Assembly (NCBI RefSeq): GCF_002224645.1
Contig: NZ_CP022121.1
Span: 1,184,501 to 1,248,500, forward strand
Direction of reading: 5' to 3'
Origin: Dehalobacterium formicoaceticum
GTDB taxonomy: Bacteria > Bacillota > Dehalobacteriia > Dehalobacteriales > Dehalobacteriaceae
DNA: 64,000 nt
Positions 46,401 to 55,646 of this stretch are shown here, piece after piece. The notes beneath the pieces were generated by a model. That model was not told the origin of the DNA. It ran no database searches and saw nothing but the letters and a program-made list of their open reading frames with translations. A program made the translations under genes and the position numbers. The stretch's first letter is position 1; each line of letters opens with the position of its first letter.

Positions 46401-47787
46401 CTGGGGTGGCGTAGCAAAGGAAACGAAACCATTGACCCCGGCCCAATGGGAAGACAGCACCCAAAAGGAACTAAATACTGTGAGCTATACCTATCATCCC
46501 ACGTATAAGTTTCCTGCATCCACAAGCTATTATCAAAAAGAGGGTGTATTATTAACGGAAAATACCGCTTATACATCCTCCGGCGCTGTTCAGTCCACAA
46601 CCAATGCCAAGGGGGAAACCACCTATTTTGAATACACGGATGGGGCACACACCGGGAACTGCAGCAAAACCTGGAGGGCACTCCCGAACGGGCAGCAAGA
46701 GATCACGGAGTATCAGTATGATACTAATTATGCGGCCTATCCCACCCGGAATGTGCAAAAATATACGGAAGACGGGGTACCTAAAACCAGTACCACCACC
46801 CGGCAATATGATTTTCTATGGGGCCATCTGATAAGTGAAGCGGATGCCTTGGGCAATGAAACCACCTATCAATATGATACCCAGGGGCGATTGATGGCTG
46901 AATGGTCACCCTGGGATCTGGAAGATAAGAATGGCACCTATATGATTCTGCGTCATTTCGCATATGACAAAGTTCTATTGACGGATTATGGCTATAACGG
47001 TCGGGGGGCTTTTCGGGTGCAGACGTCGACCATCCATTTTCGCAGTATCATCGACCGGCCGACTATCAATCGCACCTACGATTATTATGATGATTACGGC
47101 AATCTTCTGGTGAAAGAGGAATGGGAGAATGTACAGGGTAATACCCGTGCAACCCAATTCCACTATGGCGACTACGGTCGGTTGGTTTCATCAAAAGATC
47201 CCCTCCAACGGGAAACTGTCTACAACATCGATGAATGGGGCCGTCTGAAATCCGTCACCGATGCCCAAAGGAATAAACATTTCTATGAATATGATATTGT
47301 ACAGCAAAGCAAGGACACCTATTTTCAACCGGCAGGAGGCAGCGGGGAAAACCATTATCGGGAGCGTCACGATGAAAGAGGACGGCTCATCGAGCGCAGA
47401 GCCTATCCCGTAAGCGGCGGCACTGGGGTACAGGAAAGCTACACCTATGACCTGAAGGATAATTTAATTCGCCTTACAGACGGGAAAGGAAACCAAACAG
47501 ATTTTCACTATGACGCTTTGGGTAATGTCAGCGGCATCACCAACGCCTTAGGAGAAAACACAGACTACGCTTACAACCACCTGAACCAAATCAGTGAAAT
47601 CAAGCAATATGAGAACAGCCAAAGCATCATTAACAGCAAAGCTTATGACGAAAGGGGCGCTTTACTCTCACAAACCAGGCCCATGGGTGAGACCCGGACA
47701 TATGTTAATAACGCCGCCGGATTGCCTGTTTTGATGACGGATGCCACAGGCAAATATAATGTACCCATAGAACAAGACACGATTTGA
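43462..47787 (+). CDS. Giant secreted YD-repeat (RHS-like) protein with in-frame TAG, 3' end cut by IS
   Basis: A signal peptide (KKIIAWILLVTFLFG, cut near SLA-ATP) leads to an acidic Glu/Asp/Ser/Pro-rich linker (about 120-270), a region with GLDLRISRIYQSS, then a carbohydrate-binding-like beta domain (about 510-670) and many YD repeats (GNETTYQYDTQGRL, DFHYDALGNVSGITNALG). TAG at 44530-44532 (codon 357) interrupts the frame, but the same frame then runs 1084 codons of clear family sequence. The gene ends inside the left end of an IS, so the last residues and the missing C-terminus are not native. TTG at 43462 with GAAAGGCGGG upstream is the likely start. Either a decaying gene or amber read-through. 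Confidence 0.78.
44530..44532 (+). other. In-frame TAG in the YD-repeat gene
   Basis: The flanking frame reads QARTGK[TAG]DISPFEDQQ with intact coding on both sides. In an organism that decodes TAG as pyrrolysine, partial read-through is possible; a nonsense mutation is the simpler view given decay further downstream. Confidence 0.6.
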
Positions 47788-47845
47788 AAAAATGAAGTGA
47801 CAATAGTAAAATGAAACGATATAAAAACTGAGGAGAAAAGCATAT

Positions 47846-48181
47846 ATGGAACGACGTCAATTTACACCTGAATATAAAACTAAAATCGTGCTTGAAATAT
47901 TAAAAGAAGAAATATCAATTGGCGAGATAGCCAGTAGGGAGAATATTAATCGAACACAGCTTCAAAACTGGAAAAAAGAGTTTTTAGAAAATGCAAGCCG
48001 TGTATTCGCGCAAAGCAAAACCGAACGTGAAGCTCAGCAAATGGTAAGGGAGGCAAATGAGAGAGAGCAGAATTTAATGGTTAAAATTGGTCAGCTCGCC
48101 GTTGAGAATGACTGGCTCAAAAAAAAATCTGCTCAAGTGCTCGGATCCAACTGGGAGAATAAATCTGGTTTCAAAAAATGA
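47846..48181 (+). CDS. IS3-family transposase OrfA
   Basis: The 111-residue protein has the OrfA helix-turn-helix (RRQFTPEYKTKIVLEILKEE, SRENINRTQLQNWKKEF) and a leucine-zipper-like second half (REQNLMVKIGQLAVENDWLK). OrfA binds the IS ends and is normally joined to OrfB by -1 frameshifting at an A-run, here AAAAAAAA near 48119-48126. It overlaps the orfB frame by about 90 bases. Confidence 0.85.
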   Translation: MERRQFTPEYKTKIVLEILKEEISIGEIASRENINRTQLQNWKKEFLENASRVFAQSKTEREAQQMVREANEREQNLMVKIGQLAVENDWLKKKSAQVLGSNWENKSGFKK

Positions 48182-49060
48182 GAAATTGCCTGTGAAGCGT
48201 CAATGTGAGCTACTGAAAGTAAATCGAACAAGTGAATATTACAAACCCATAAAGCCTTCAAATGAAGACTATGAAAGAGAAGAATATATAAAAGCAAGGC
48301 TTGATTATTGGCACACAAAAATGCCTTATTTAGGTGTCAGGCGGCTTGTTAGAAAACTGCGAGGGGAGGATAATATTACAATAGGAAGGAAGCTGGTAAA
48401 AAGGTATATGGCTGAGATCGGGATATATTGTATATTCCCAAAACCTAATTTGTCAAAACGAAATCTACAGCACAAAGTGTTTCCGTATCTATAAAAAAAT
48501 GTGAGTATATTTATGCCAAATCAAGTATGGGCAATAGACATCACATATATCAAAATGGGAAAGTCACATATGTATTTGACTGCAATAATTGATTGGTATA
48601 GCCGCTATATTGTAGGATGGGAGCTATCAGACAGCCTTGATACTGCCCCGGTTTTGGAGGCTGTTAAGAAAGCAATTTCCCAATATGGTATCCCGGTAAT
48701 TATCAATTCCGATCAAGGAAGCCAATTTACAAGTACTGAATATACAAGTTATCTTAAGGTGATGTTCCGGATCACTGGCCACGATGGAGATGTTCAAGTA
48801 CTGAATATACAAGCTATCTTAAGGGACAAAAAATACGTCAAAGCATGGATGGCAAGGCCCGTTGGGTTGATAATGTAATCATAGAAAGATGGTTTAGGAG
48901 TCTAAAGTGTGACAATATCTACATCAATGAATACGTAACACCAAGGGAACTCCGGCAAGGGATCAAGGCATATGTCAATGAATATAATAATGAACGTCCT
49001 CATCAAAGTTTAGGATATCAATATCCTACACAGGTATATAGTTCATTGTTTGCGGCTTAA
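48087..49060 (+). pseudogene. IS3-family transposase OrfB (DDE), broken by a stop and a frameshift
   Basis: OrfB is the catalytic rve-type integrase. The N-terminal part (VNRTSEYYKPIKPSNEDYER, YLGVRRLVRKL) runs to an in-frame TAA at 48492, where a leucine (TTA) is expected (PYL[stop]KNVS). The same frame then gives PNQVWAIDITYIKMG (first Asp), INSDQGSQFTSTEY (second Asp). A 65-base partial duplication at 48760-48824 shifts the frame, and the C-terminus with the last acidic residue (WVDNVIIERWFRSLK, YNNERPHQSLGY) follows in another frame to 49060. The element cannot make active transposase. Confidence 0.85.
48731..48824 (+). repeat. 29-base direct repeat around a 36-base insert in orfB
   Basis: AAGTACTGAATATACAAG and the following TTATCTTAAGG (48731-48759) recur at 48796-48824 with one change (T to C). 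The 36 bases between them (48760-48795) are not expected in orfB. The 65-base net gain causes the frameshift. Confidence 0.75.
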
Positions 49061-49380
49061 TATGGCTTCCGGCAGTAGTATAAGACCTTGGGGCTCTGCC
49101 CCAATCCCTGTCCTCGCCGGATGGCAGCCCGGTCTGTCATAACAGACCGGGAAACAACAGGATATGGATCCGCAATGGTTGTCAAGGGTCTTCGGCTACG
49201 CCTACGATGAACGAGCAGAAACCGCTCGCCCTTGACAATCCGGGCATTACATGGCATAAACGCTAAGAGAGTATTAGGAATACTTTGGAATAGATTCAGT
49301 GATTGTGGTGGCAATAGCTGAACTTGAAGTGTCACTTAAATTTTAAAAATTTTGTCTTGACAAGGAGGACACTTTAGTAA

Positions 49381-49521
49381 ACTAAGATTGATGGTGTAAC
49401 AGTTGATAGATTTAAAGAAATAACCATTTCGGAGGATCATGGGGACGGGGGAGCCACGAGGACTGTTCCTGAAGGATTCATCGGAAGTTTTGTTGTAAAA
49501 AAAGGCTCAACAGTCAGATAA
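49381..49521 (+). pseudogene. Remnant C-terminus of an unidentified protein beside the IS
   Basis: Directly after the right IS end an open stretch of 46 codons reads TKIDGVTVDRFKEITISEDH and ends FIGSFVVKKGSTVR. It has protein-like composition but no start codon or binding site, so it is probably the tail of a gene cut by the IS or by deletion. I do not recognise it. Confidence 0.4.
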
Positions 49522-49537
49522 GCACTAATTGTTGAGC
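49505..49537 (+). terminator. Hairpin repeat, copy 1
   Basis: GCTCAACA and TTGTTGAGC pair around a short loop, followed by TGTTCTCCCCTCT. A very similar hairpin recurs at 50241-50275. Position after gene remnants suggests weak terminators duplicated with the YD genes. Confidence 0.45.
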
Positions 49538-49662
49538 TGTTCTCCCCTCTCTTCAATTCCTTTGACAATCTGATACGGGCTTTCACCCCTATTATATTCA
49601 AAGAAACATCCGCTTTCGTTTATTTGAAGGCGGTTGTTTTTCTATATGAGAATGAAATTAAT

Positions 49663-50120
49663 AGCAAAGCAAGGATACCTATTTTCAACCGACAGGGGGC
49701 AACGTTGAAAACCATTACCGGGAGCGCTATGATGAAAGAGGCCGATCCTTTATGCGGGAGAGTACTATGATGAGGAGAGTGGGCTTTATTACCTCAGGGC
49801 TAGGTATTATGATCCCACCGAGGGCAGGTTTATTTCGGAGTACAGCAATGAGGGAAAGGTCACTAATCCCCTAAGCTTGAATTGATATACCTATTGCGAG
49901 AATGATCCCATCAAAATGTGGATCCAGATGGAAAACTCCAACAGCTGTTTACTTATATTTGACGGCAGTCGCAAATTCCCCTGTTACTCAGAGAGATCTT
50001 GCTTTTGTTTCTGATGACATTGCAAAGGTAATTATCTGGAAGCAGCCTTGGATGCAATTGGCGCATCCGTACCAGGCTAATCGAAATTTGGCAAAAAGGT
50101 AGTGACGCCATTAAATGGTT
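49663..50120 (+). pseudogene. Decayed RHS/YD core and pre-toxin remnant
   Basis: Bases 49663-49744 repeat 47303-47384 of the YD gene with scattered changes. From 49751 the frame gives [20 protein letters not shown] and [13 protein letters not shown], the RHS core C-terminal hallmark, then NPLSLN, a TGA in place of a codon, and YTYCENDPIK. Further on, NYLEAALDAIGASVPG resembles the hydrophobic pre-toxin segment behind RHS cores. Frameshifts and stops make it non-functional. It is probably the lost 3' end of the YD gene or of a paralogue. Confidence 0.7.
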
Positions 50121-50240
50121 GTCGGGAAAATCAACCTTTAGATAGGGGCTGAAACTAGTCAGCATATAGTTAGCAGAACATCTTTAACTTCGCCAACGAT
50201 CATATATTTTGCATTTCAGAAGGGTTTTTGCCTACAAAGT

Positions 50241-50275
50241 AGCTCAACAGTCAGAAAAACTCTGATTGTCGAGCT
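50241..50275 (+). terminator. Hairpin repeat, copy 2
   Basis: AGCTCAACAGTCAGA and TCTGATTGTCGAGCT form a 15-pair stem with two G-T pairs around AAAAC. It lies between the RHS remnant and the convergent nadE end. Confidence 0.55.
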
Positions 50276-50307
50276 GCTTTGACTAAGTCAAGTTTTTAAG
50301 TTTTAAA

Positions 50308-52230
50308 TTAAGATGGAATACAGGAATCTCCGCCTGAGACCAGAATATCTTGCTTTAATTGGGCATATTTTTTCGTAAAATAAGACCCGTTTTGCGCTTC
50401 CCGGTGATCTAGGCCAAAAGCACGGGGGCTTAAGGCCAGAATGGGCGGAGCTTGGATTCTTTTGGCAGCGCCCATGCCGGTGTATTGTTTCCACCAATAT
50501 TCCAAATCATCAATAAAATCCTTGTCCTCAGGAAATATTGATTTAATTAACCCGGGTTGACAGCCGATTTTTTCTTCCAGGATACCTTGCTGATACCATG
50601 CTAATATATCTTCCGGGGTTTTGCGTTCCCAAGGTTCAATAAAAGCACGGAAGAGGTAATCATGATAAGGATAACGGATGGGATCCCCTTTTCCTTCATC
50701 CACATTTTGCATGGGTGAGAGCTCGGCACTGGGTACTAAATCAATCATCTGTTGAGGGATCACTTCCGTGCCAAATATCTCCCGGTTTACATACTGAGCC
50801 AGGTCATAGACCTGATGTTTCCACAGATCTCCCAAGGCAGCCAAGAAACCGGCCTGATCCCCATAAAGGGTGGCATATCCTACTGTGGCCTCGCTTTTAT
50901 TGGCATTGCAGGTAAAACCCCCACCAAAGATCGCGGACAAACTAGCTAAGATGCGGGCAGAACGATCCCGAGCCTGGATATTTTCTTTGACAAAGGAGCT
51001 AACTGCAAGGTTGATTTCATTTTTCCCGGATAGATGGATTATGGGAGTCCCTTCAATTTGTTTGACGGTGTAATCCACCGCTTCCTGGATAGGAAAGACG
51101 GCATAATAACAGCCTAAATTTTCCGCCAGTTGATAAGCCAGACCTTTCGTTGTTTCCGAGTTATAGATGCTGGGCATATTCACCAGGAGTATGTTTTCAT
51201 GGCCTAAGATCAGGGTATACAGGCAGGCATTTAAGGCGGAATCTATTCCGCCGGAAAGACCGATCACTACCTTCTTCATACCGATGGAATCCAGGAACCA
51301 TTTCGTTCCATAGGTCAGTGCCTGGTAAATGGCTTTAATACCTCTATCATCGGGGATTTTAGGTTTTGGGACTCCGATGTCCTCCCTTGCTGCATAATCA
51401 ATAATTTTTAAATCAGGGGTAAAAGGTGCACAAAGGTCAACCAGTTCTCCTTGTCCGTCATAAAAAGAGCTTACACCGTCGTAGGGCAAGATGTTTTTAC
51501 CGTTGTTTTGGATCCCGGTATGATTGACATAGGCAAAGGGGACGCCCCATTCTTTCACCTGACGGGATAAAATTCGGTTTCTTTGATAGTTTTTACCTGA
51601 GGCGAAGGGGGAACTGGCAATATTGATAAAGAGGTTCACCGGGCTGTTCTGGAGAGTGGCAGCCATGCGTTGTTTTAGGATATCATCATCGTCCCGGCCA
51701 TCCTCACCCAGTAGACATCCCAGACGCAAGGGCTGGTTATTTAAAATGAGATGAACCGGTTGAAATAGCTGCTGAATATCCATTTTTTCTTCTGCGGCAA
51801 ACTGGGACAGGCTGAAAAAATGCCTGGAATCATCAAAGAGCCGGTAATCAGAGTTATCCGTCTTGATACGATAAGGATAAGGGAAATTATCATCGCCCCA
51901 TAATTTCCCTTGATAAGCAAAAAAGCAGGCATTATATTTCCGTACCCGCCCATCTGCTCCCCGGCGCTCCCAGTCAACAGCTACGTTACCAAAAACAATA
52001 CAGATATCCCGGGATAATTGAATGATTTCTTGACCCCAGGAAACACAGTCACTCAGATAAGATGATTGTTCCCAGGTATCTCCCAATAAATAGCCGGGAA
52101 TGCACAATTCCGGGAAAATGATTAATTCTGCTCCCTGATCTTTGGCTTCCCGGATCATCTTTTTCATGGTTTGGGTGTTCAGATCAGGTCTCCCAGGGAC
52201 GACCTGCATTTGCCCTAATGCGATTTTCAT
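50308..52230 (-). CDS. nadE: Glutamine-dependent NAD(+) synthase
   Basis: NadE amidates deamido-NAD in the last step of NAD synthesis, taking ammonia from glutamine. The 640-residue protein joins an N-terminal nitrilase-type glutaminase (IIFPELCIPGYLLGD with the Glu, LRLGCLLGEDGRDD with the Cys) to a C-terminal synthetase with the PP-loop VIGLSGGIDSALNACLY. ATG at 52230 follows GGAGGAATGCTAC on the minus strand; the frame extends upstream without a site. It is a single-gene unit. Confidence 0.94.
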   Translation of the reverse strand: MKIALGQMQVVPGRPDLNTQTMKKMIREAKDQGAELIIFPELCIPGYLLGDTWEQSSYLSDCVSWGQEIIQLSRDICIVFGNVAVDWERRGADGRVRKYNACFFAYQGKLWGDDNFPYPYRIKTDNSDYRLFDDSRHFFSLSQFAAEEKMDIQQLFQPVHLILNNQPLRLGCLLGEDGRDDDDILKQRMAATLQNSPVNLFINIASSPFASGKNYQRNRILSRQVKEWGVPFAYVNHTGIQNNGKNILPYDGVSSFYDGQGELVDLCAPFTPDLKIIDYAAREDIGVPKPKIPDDRGIKAIYQALTYGTKWFLDSIGMKKVVIGLSGGIDSALNACLYTLILGHENILLVNMPSIYNSETTKGLAYQLAENLGCYYAVFPIQEAVDYTVKQIEGTPIIHLSGKNEINLAVSSFVKENIQARDRSARILASLSAIFGGGFTCNANKSEATVGYATLYGDQAGFLAALGDLWKHQVYDLAQYVNREIFGTEVIPQQMIDLVPSAELSPMQNVDEGKGDPIRYPYHDYLFRAFIEPWERKTPEDILAWYQQGILEEKIGCQPGLIKSIFPEDKDFIDDLEYWWKQYTGMGAAKRIQAPPILALSPRAFGLDHREAQNGSYFTKKYAQLKQDILVSGGDSCIPS

Positions 52231-52478
52231 GTAGCATTCCTCCACAAAATAATTTATCTGATAACTAACTGCCACTAATACCAAAAACTCTGTTTATAAG
52301 TATTATCTCCTATTTTCGCGATAAAAAAGCAATATCCTTTTAAATGGAACCAGGGTGGAAAAATTCTTGATAAAAGCCCGTGATTATTTTCATTGGCTGT
52401 TTAATTTGATATACTACAGGAGAACAAGGATTTTCAGAAATTCTTCAAAGAAAATGAGGATGAAGCGGGGGCTTGATT

Positions 52479-53867
52479 ATGAAATTGTGGGGCGGACGGT
52501 TTGCCAAAAAAACCGATTATTTGGTTGAAGATTTTCATTCTTCGATCTCTTTTGATCAAAGATTGTATCGTCAGGATATTCAAGGATCCATAGCCCATGC
52601 CCGGATGCTGGGCAAACAAGGAATTATCACCATAGAGGAAGCGGATCAATTGGCAAGAGCGCTGGAATCTATTCAGCAGGATATTGAAGCAGGCCTGGTA
52701 ACATTTGAGGTAGATGCGGAAGATATTCATATGAATATCGAAAAAATACTGACGGAACGAGTAGGTGAGGCAGGTAAAAAGCTGCATACTGCCCGGAGCA
52801 GAAATGATCAAGTCGCCCTTGATATCCGTTTATACTTAAAAGAAGAAATTAAGGAAGTGGCAAGACTCCTGGTTGCTTTACAAGAAGTGCTGCTTGATTT
52901 GGCGGATCAGCATCTGACGACAGTGATGCCCGGTTATACCCATCTGCAAAAAGCACAACCCATAACCTTTGCCCATCATTTGATGGCTTATTTTCAAATG
53001 TTTACCCGAGATATCGAGCGTCTCCAGGATTGCTTTAAGCGAGTGGATGTGATGCCCTTAGGGTCCGGTGCTTTAGCTGGAACCACCTTTCCCATTGACA
53101 GAAATTATGTCCGGGAACAATTGGGCTTTGCCGGGATTACCATGAACAGCTTGGACGGGGTCAGTGACCGGGATTTTGCCGTGGAATTTTGCGGGGCAGC
53201 TTCTTTAATTATGATGCACCTATCCCGTTTTTCCGAGGAAATTGTCCTTTGGTCCAGTAACGAGTTTAGGTTTATTACCCTGGATGACGGCTTTAGTACC
53301 GGCTCTTCCATTATGCCCCAAAAGAAAAACCCTGATGTAGCAGAATTGGTACGGGGGAAAACGGGACGAGTCTACGGGGATTTAATGGGTCTCCTTACCG
53401 TATTAAAAGGGCTCCCATTGGCTTATAATAAAGATATGCAGGAAGATAAAGAGGCCTTATTTGATGCTGTGGATACAGTTAAAAAATGTCTCTTAGTCTT
53501 TGCCCCCATGATTGAAACCATGAAAGTCAACAAACAGGTGATGCGTTCAGGAGTTACCGACGGCTTTATCAATGCCACAGATGCTGCCGATTATCTGGCA
53601 GCCAAAAATGTACCTTTCCGTGAGGCTCATGAGATCGTAGGAAAAATGGTATTATTCTGTGAGCAAAAAGGCAAGTCTCTCGAGGAGCTGACTTTTGAGG
53701 AAATGAAAGAATTTTCGCCTGTGTTTGAAGAAGATATTTATGAAAAAATATCACCGGAAAAATGTGTCGAAGCAAGGAATGTGCCGGGAGGTCCTGCCCC
53801 TCAAGCAGTTTCAGCAGCTATAAATCTTGGGCGGGAAGCCTTGGCCAAAATTTTAGTTTGGTTATAA
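52479..53867 (+). CDS. argH: Argininosuccinate lyase
   Basis: ArgH splits argininosuccinate to arginine and fumarate, completing the pathway served by argG at 16.6 kb. The 462-residue protein begins [20 protein letters not shown] and holds [29 protein letters not shown], and the superfamily signature [15 protein letters not shown] at 52479 follows AGCGGGGGC; TTG at 52473 is an alternative. It lies apart from argCJBDG, which suggests the arg cluster was split by rearrangement or insertion. Confidence 0.96.
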   Translation: MKLWGGRFAKKTDYLVEDFHSSISFDQRLYRQDIQGSIAHARMLGKQGIITIEEADQLARALESIQQDIEAGLVTFEVDAEDIHMNIEKILTERVGEAGKKLHTARSRNDQVALDIRLYLKEEIKEVARLLVALQEVLLDLADQHLTTVMPGYTHLQKAQPITFAHHLMAYFQMFTRDIERLQDCFKRVDVMPLGSGALAGTTFPIDRNYVREQLGFAGITMNSLDGVSDRDFAVEFCGAASLIMMHLSRFSEEIVLWSSNEFRFITLDDGFSTGSSIMPQKKNPDVAELVRGKTGRVYGDLMGLLTVLKGLPLAYNKDMQEDKEALFDAVDTVKKCLLVFAPMIETMKVNKQVMRSGVTDGFINATDAADYLAAKNVPFREAHEIVGKMVLFCEQKGKSLEELTFEEMKEFSPVFEEDIYEKISPEKCVEARNVPGGPAPQAVSAAINLGREALAKILVWL

Positions 53868-53976
53868 AATTGAGCAAAATAAAACTTTGAAAATCAAGGG
53901 CAAAAGACCATAGCATTTAGTTAAAGATGATGCTTAAATAGGTAATTATTATTTTAATTAATGAGGAGGGATTTCT

Positions 53977-54822
53977 GTGGTCAGGAAAATTGCCCTTGTT
54001 ACGGATAGTACCAGTGACTTAACGGCAGATTACGTGCGCCAACATAATATCCATGTCATACCACTGAAAGTTGTATATCGGGACAGGGATTATTTAGACC
54101 GGGTGGAAATCCAACCCCAGCAGATATATGAAAGATTGGAACAGGAAGTACCGACCACATCCATGCCTTCGGTAGGGGAAGTTAGTAAATTTTACGCCCA
54201 ATTAATCAAAGAAGGTTATGAGGAAATCCTCTCTATTCATATTTCCAGCGGTCTGAGCGGAACCGTAAATTCGGCACGCTTAGCTGCGGATAATTTTCCC
54301 TACACAAATATTGAAGTTGTGGATTCCCGAACTATCTCCATGGGTACTGGGTTGTTGGTACAACAAGCAGCGGATTTTATCAAACAAGGGGTGAGCCTGG
54401 AGTCCATCGTAGCAAAATTACAAGAAATCAGAGCGCATATATCTGTCATATTTATTGTCAAGACTTTGGAGTATTTGAAAAAAGGCGGCCGTATCGGCTA
54501 TGTATCTGCAACTATGGGGAGTTTGTTGGATTTAAAACCGATTATTGCTGTCAATGAGGAAGGGAAATATTTTACAATGGCCAAGATCCGGGGCAGAAAA
54601 AGATCCCTGGAAAAAATATTGGAGTTGGCTAAAGAAGCAGCAGAAAAACAAAGACTCAAATTGATTGTCATGCATGGAGATGCTCTGGAAGAGGCAAGAT
54701 ATATTTTTAATGAACTAAAAAAAAGCAGTAGGTTCAAAGATATTAGTCTGGGAGAAGTAGGACCGGTAATTGGAGTCCATACGGGACCTGGGGTTGTAGG
54801 AATTGTTTTCCGTCCGGTATAA
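53977..54822 (+). CDS. DegV family fatty-acid-binding protein
   Basis: DegV (FakB-like) proteins bind a fatty acid and may present it to a kinase for phospholipid synthesis. The 281 residues include KIALVTDSTSDLTADYVRQH, TTSMPSVGEVSKFY, ISIHISSGLSGTVNSARLAA (as LSIHISSGLSG), VVDSRTISMGTG and GGRIGYVSATMGSLLDLKPI, all family signatures. GTG start follows GAGGAGGG. No fatty acid kinase gene is adjacent. Confidence 0.92.
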   Translation: MVRKIALVTDSTSDLTADYVRQHNIHVIPLKVVYRDRDYLDRVEIQPQQIYERLEQEVPTTSMPSVGEVSKFYAQLIKEGYEEILSIHISSGLSGTVNSARLAADNFPYTNIEVVDSRTISMGTGLLVQQAADFIKQGVSLESIVAKLQEIRAHISVIFIVKTLEYLKKGGRIGYVSATMGSLLDLKPIIAVNEEGKYFTMAKIRGRKRSLEKILELAKEAAEKQRLKLIVMHGDALEEARYIFNELKKSSRFKDISLGEVGPVIGVHTGPGVVGIVFRPV

Positions 54823-54854
54823 GGATTGAGTTTTTTAGATGTTTAGAACACTGT

Positions 54855-55535
54855 TTATTCCAGCAAACAGTCCGTCAATTGTTGAAGGTCTTTGATGTGA
54901 ACAGTGTTTTTTTTCATGTCGATCCATCCCTCGTCCCGCATTTTGATCATTTCCCGAGATAAAGACGGACGCTGAATACCCATATGTTCTGCAATTACTT
55001 CTTTGGAAAAAGGCAATTGAATGGTGAGTTTTCCTTGCTTCTGGTATTCCTCCAGGAGAAAATAGGCGATTTTTTGTCTGATGGTGCCCAGAGAAAGTTC
55101 TTTGATTTTTTTGTTCAGCATTAAGATTCTTTCCGAAAGCAGGTTCATAAAGCTTTCCAAAAAGACAGGATGTCTGCGGCATAAAGAGATAACAGCGCTC
55201 TTTTGAAGAAAGAGAATTTGAGCCGGAGTGCGGCTGACCACAGTGCCGGGATAGAGATGAACCTTAGAAAAGATCAGTGCTTCTCCAAAAATATTTCCTG
55301 TCTTAAGATGAGCCATGGTGACTGTTTTGCCTGAAGCGTAGATTTTTTGAATTTCGATTTTCCCGGACAGTATCATTCCCAGGCGATCGCAGTTTTCCCC
55401 CTCTTCGGCAATCAAGGCATCCTTGGGATATGTCATAACCTTGGCAGGAACATTTTCCATGAGTTCTTTGATTTCCCGGTCACTGAGTTGTTGAAAGAGA
55501 GGACTTTTTTGCAAGACAGATAAATACTGTTCCAT
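54855..55535 (-). CDS. Crp/Fnr family transcriptional regulator
   Basis: The 226-residue protein has an N-terminal cyclic-nucleotide-type beta roll (SGKIEIQKIYASGKTVTMAHL, GNIFGEALIFSK) and a C-terminal winged helix (FSKEVIAEHMGIQRPSLSRE). It has no Fnr cysteine cluster at the N-terminus. ATG at 55535 follows GAAAGGAAGC. The gene is divergent from a ferredoxin-type gene with one palindromic site between, so it likely controls that gene and perhaps itself. Confidence 0.9.
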   Translation of the reverse strand: MEQYLSVLQKSPLFQQLSDREIKELMENVPAKVMTYPKDALIAEEGENCDRLGMILSGKIEIQKIYASGKTVTMAHLKTGNIFGEALIFSKVHLYPGTVVSRTPAQILFLQKSAVISLCRRHPVFLESFMNLLSERILMLNKKIKELSLGTIRQKIAYFLLEEYQKQGKLTIQLPFSKEVIAEHMGIQRPSLSREMIKMRDEGWIDMKKNTVHIKDLQQLTDCLLE

Positions 55536-55572
55536 AAAGCTTCCTTTCTAATTCTAAAAAGTTTTTCTCTCC

Positions 55573-55586
55573 GTAACATTTGTTAC
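55573..55586. promoter_or_regulatory. Crp/Fnr-type palindrome GTAAC-N4-GTTAC
   Basis: A perfect 14-base palindrome lies between the divergent regulator and ferredoxin genes. Its centre is 41.5 bases before the start predicted from the TATAAT at 55609-55614, the standard class II activation geometry for Crp/Fnr proteins. Confidence 0.7.
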
Positions 55587-55608
55587 ATAGATCTATTATA
55601 AACTATCT

Positions 55609-55614
55609 TATAAT
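55609..55614 (+). promoter_or_regulatory. -10 element of the ferredoxin-type gene
   Basis: TATAAT stands without a good -35; instead the Crp/Fnr palindrome occupies that place, consistent with an activator-dependent promoter. Confidence 0.6.
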
Positions 55615-55646
55615 ATGGTTAAAGCTTAACGGAGGAGGAAATAAAA

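Larger units (their letters stand above)
47760..49371 (+). mobile_element. IS3-family insertion sequence (about 1.6 kb), inactive
   Basis: The element carries an intact orfA and a broken orfB. Its ends show imperfect inverted repeats: left from 47760 (TGTACCC, CAAGACA, then AAGTGACA at 47795-47802) and right, read in reverse from 49371 (TGTCCTCC, CAAGACA, AAGTGACA), with about 22 of 30 positions alike in the inner part. It inserted into the YD-repeat gene, whose coding now ends in IS sequence. I could not define a target duplication, so the outer limits are good to perhaps 10 bases. Confidence 0.7.

Noticed and set aside
49883-49885. TGA in the RHS remnant as a selenocysteine or recoding site
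   Set aside because: The region is full of frameshifts and stops and lacks a start, so decay explains it.
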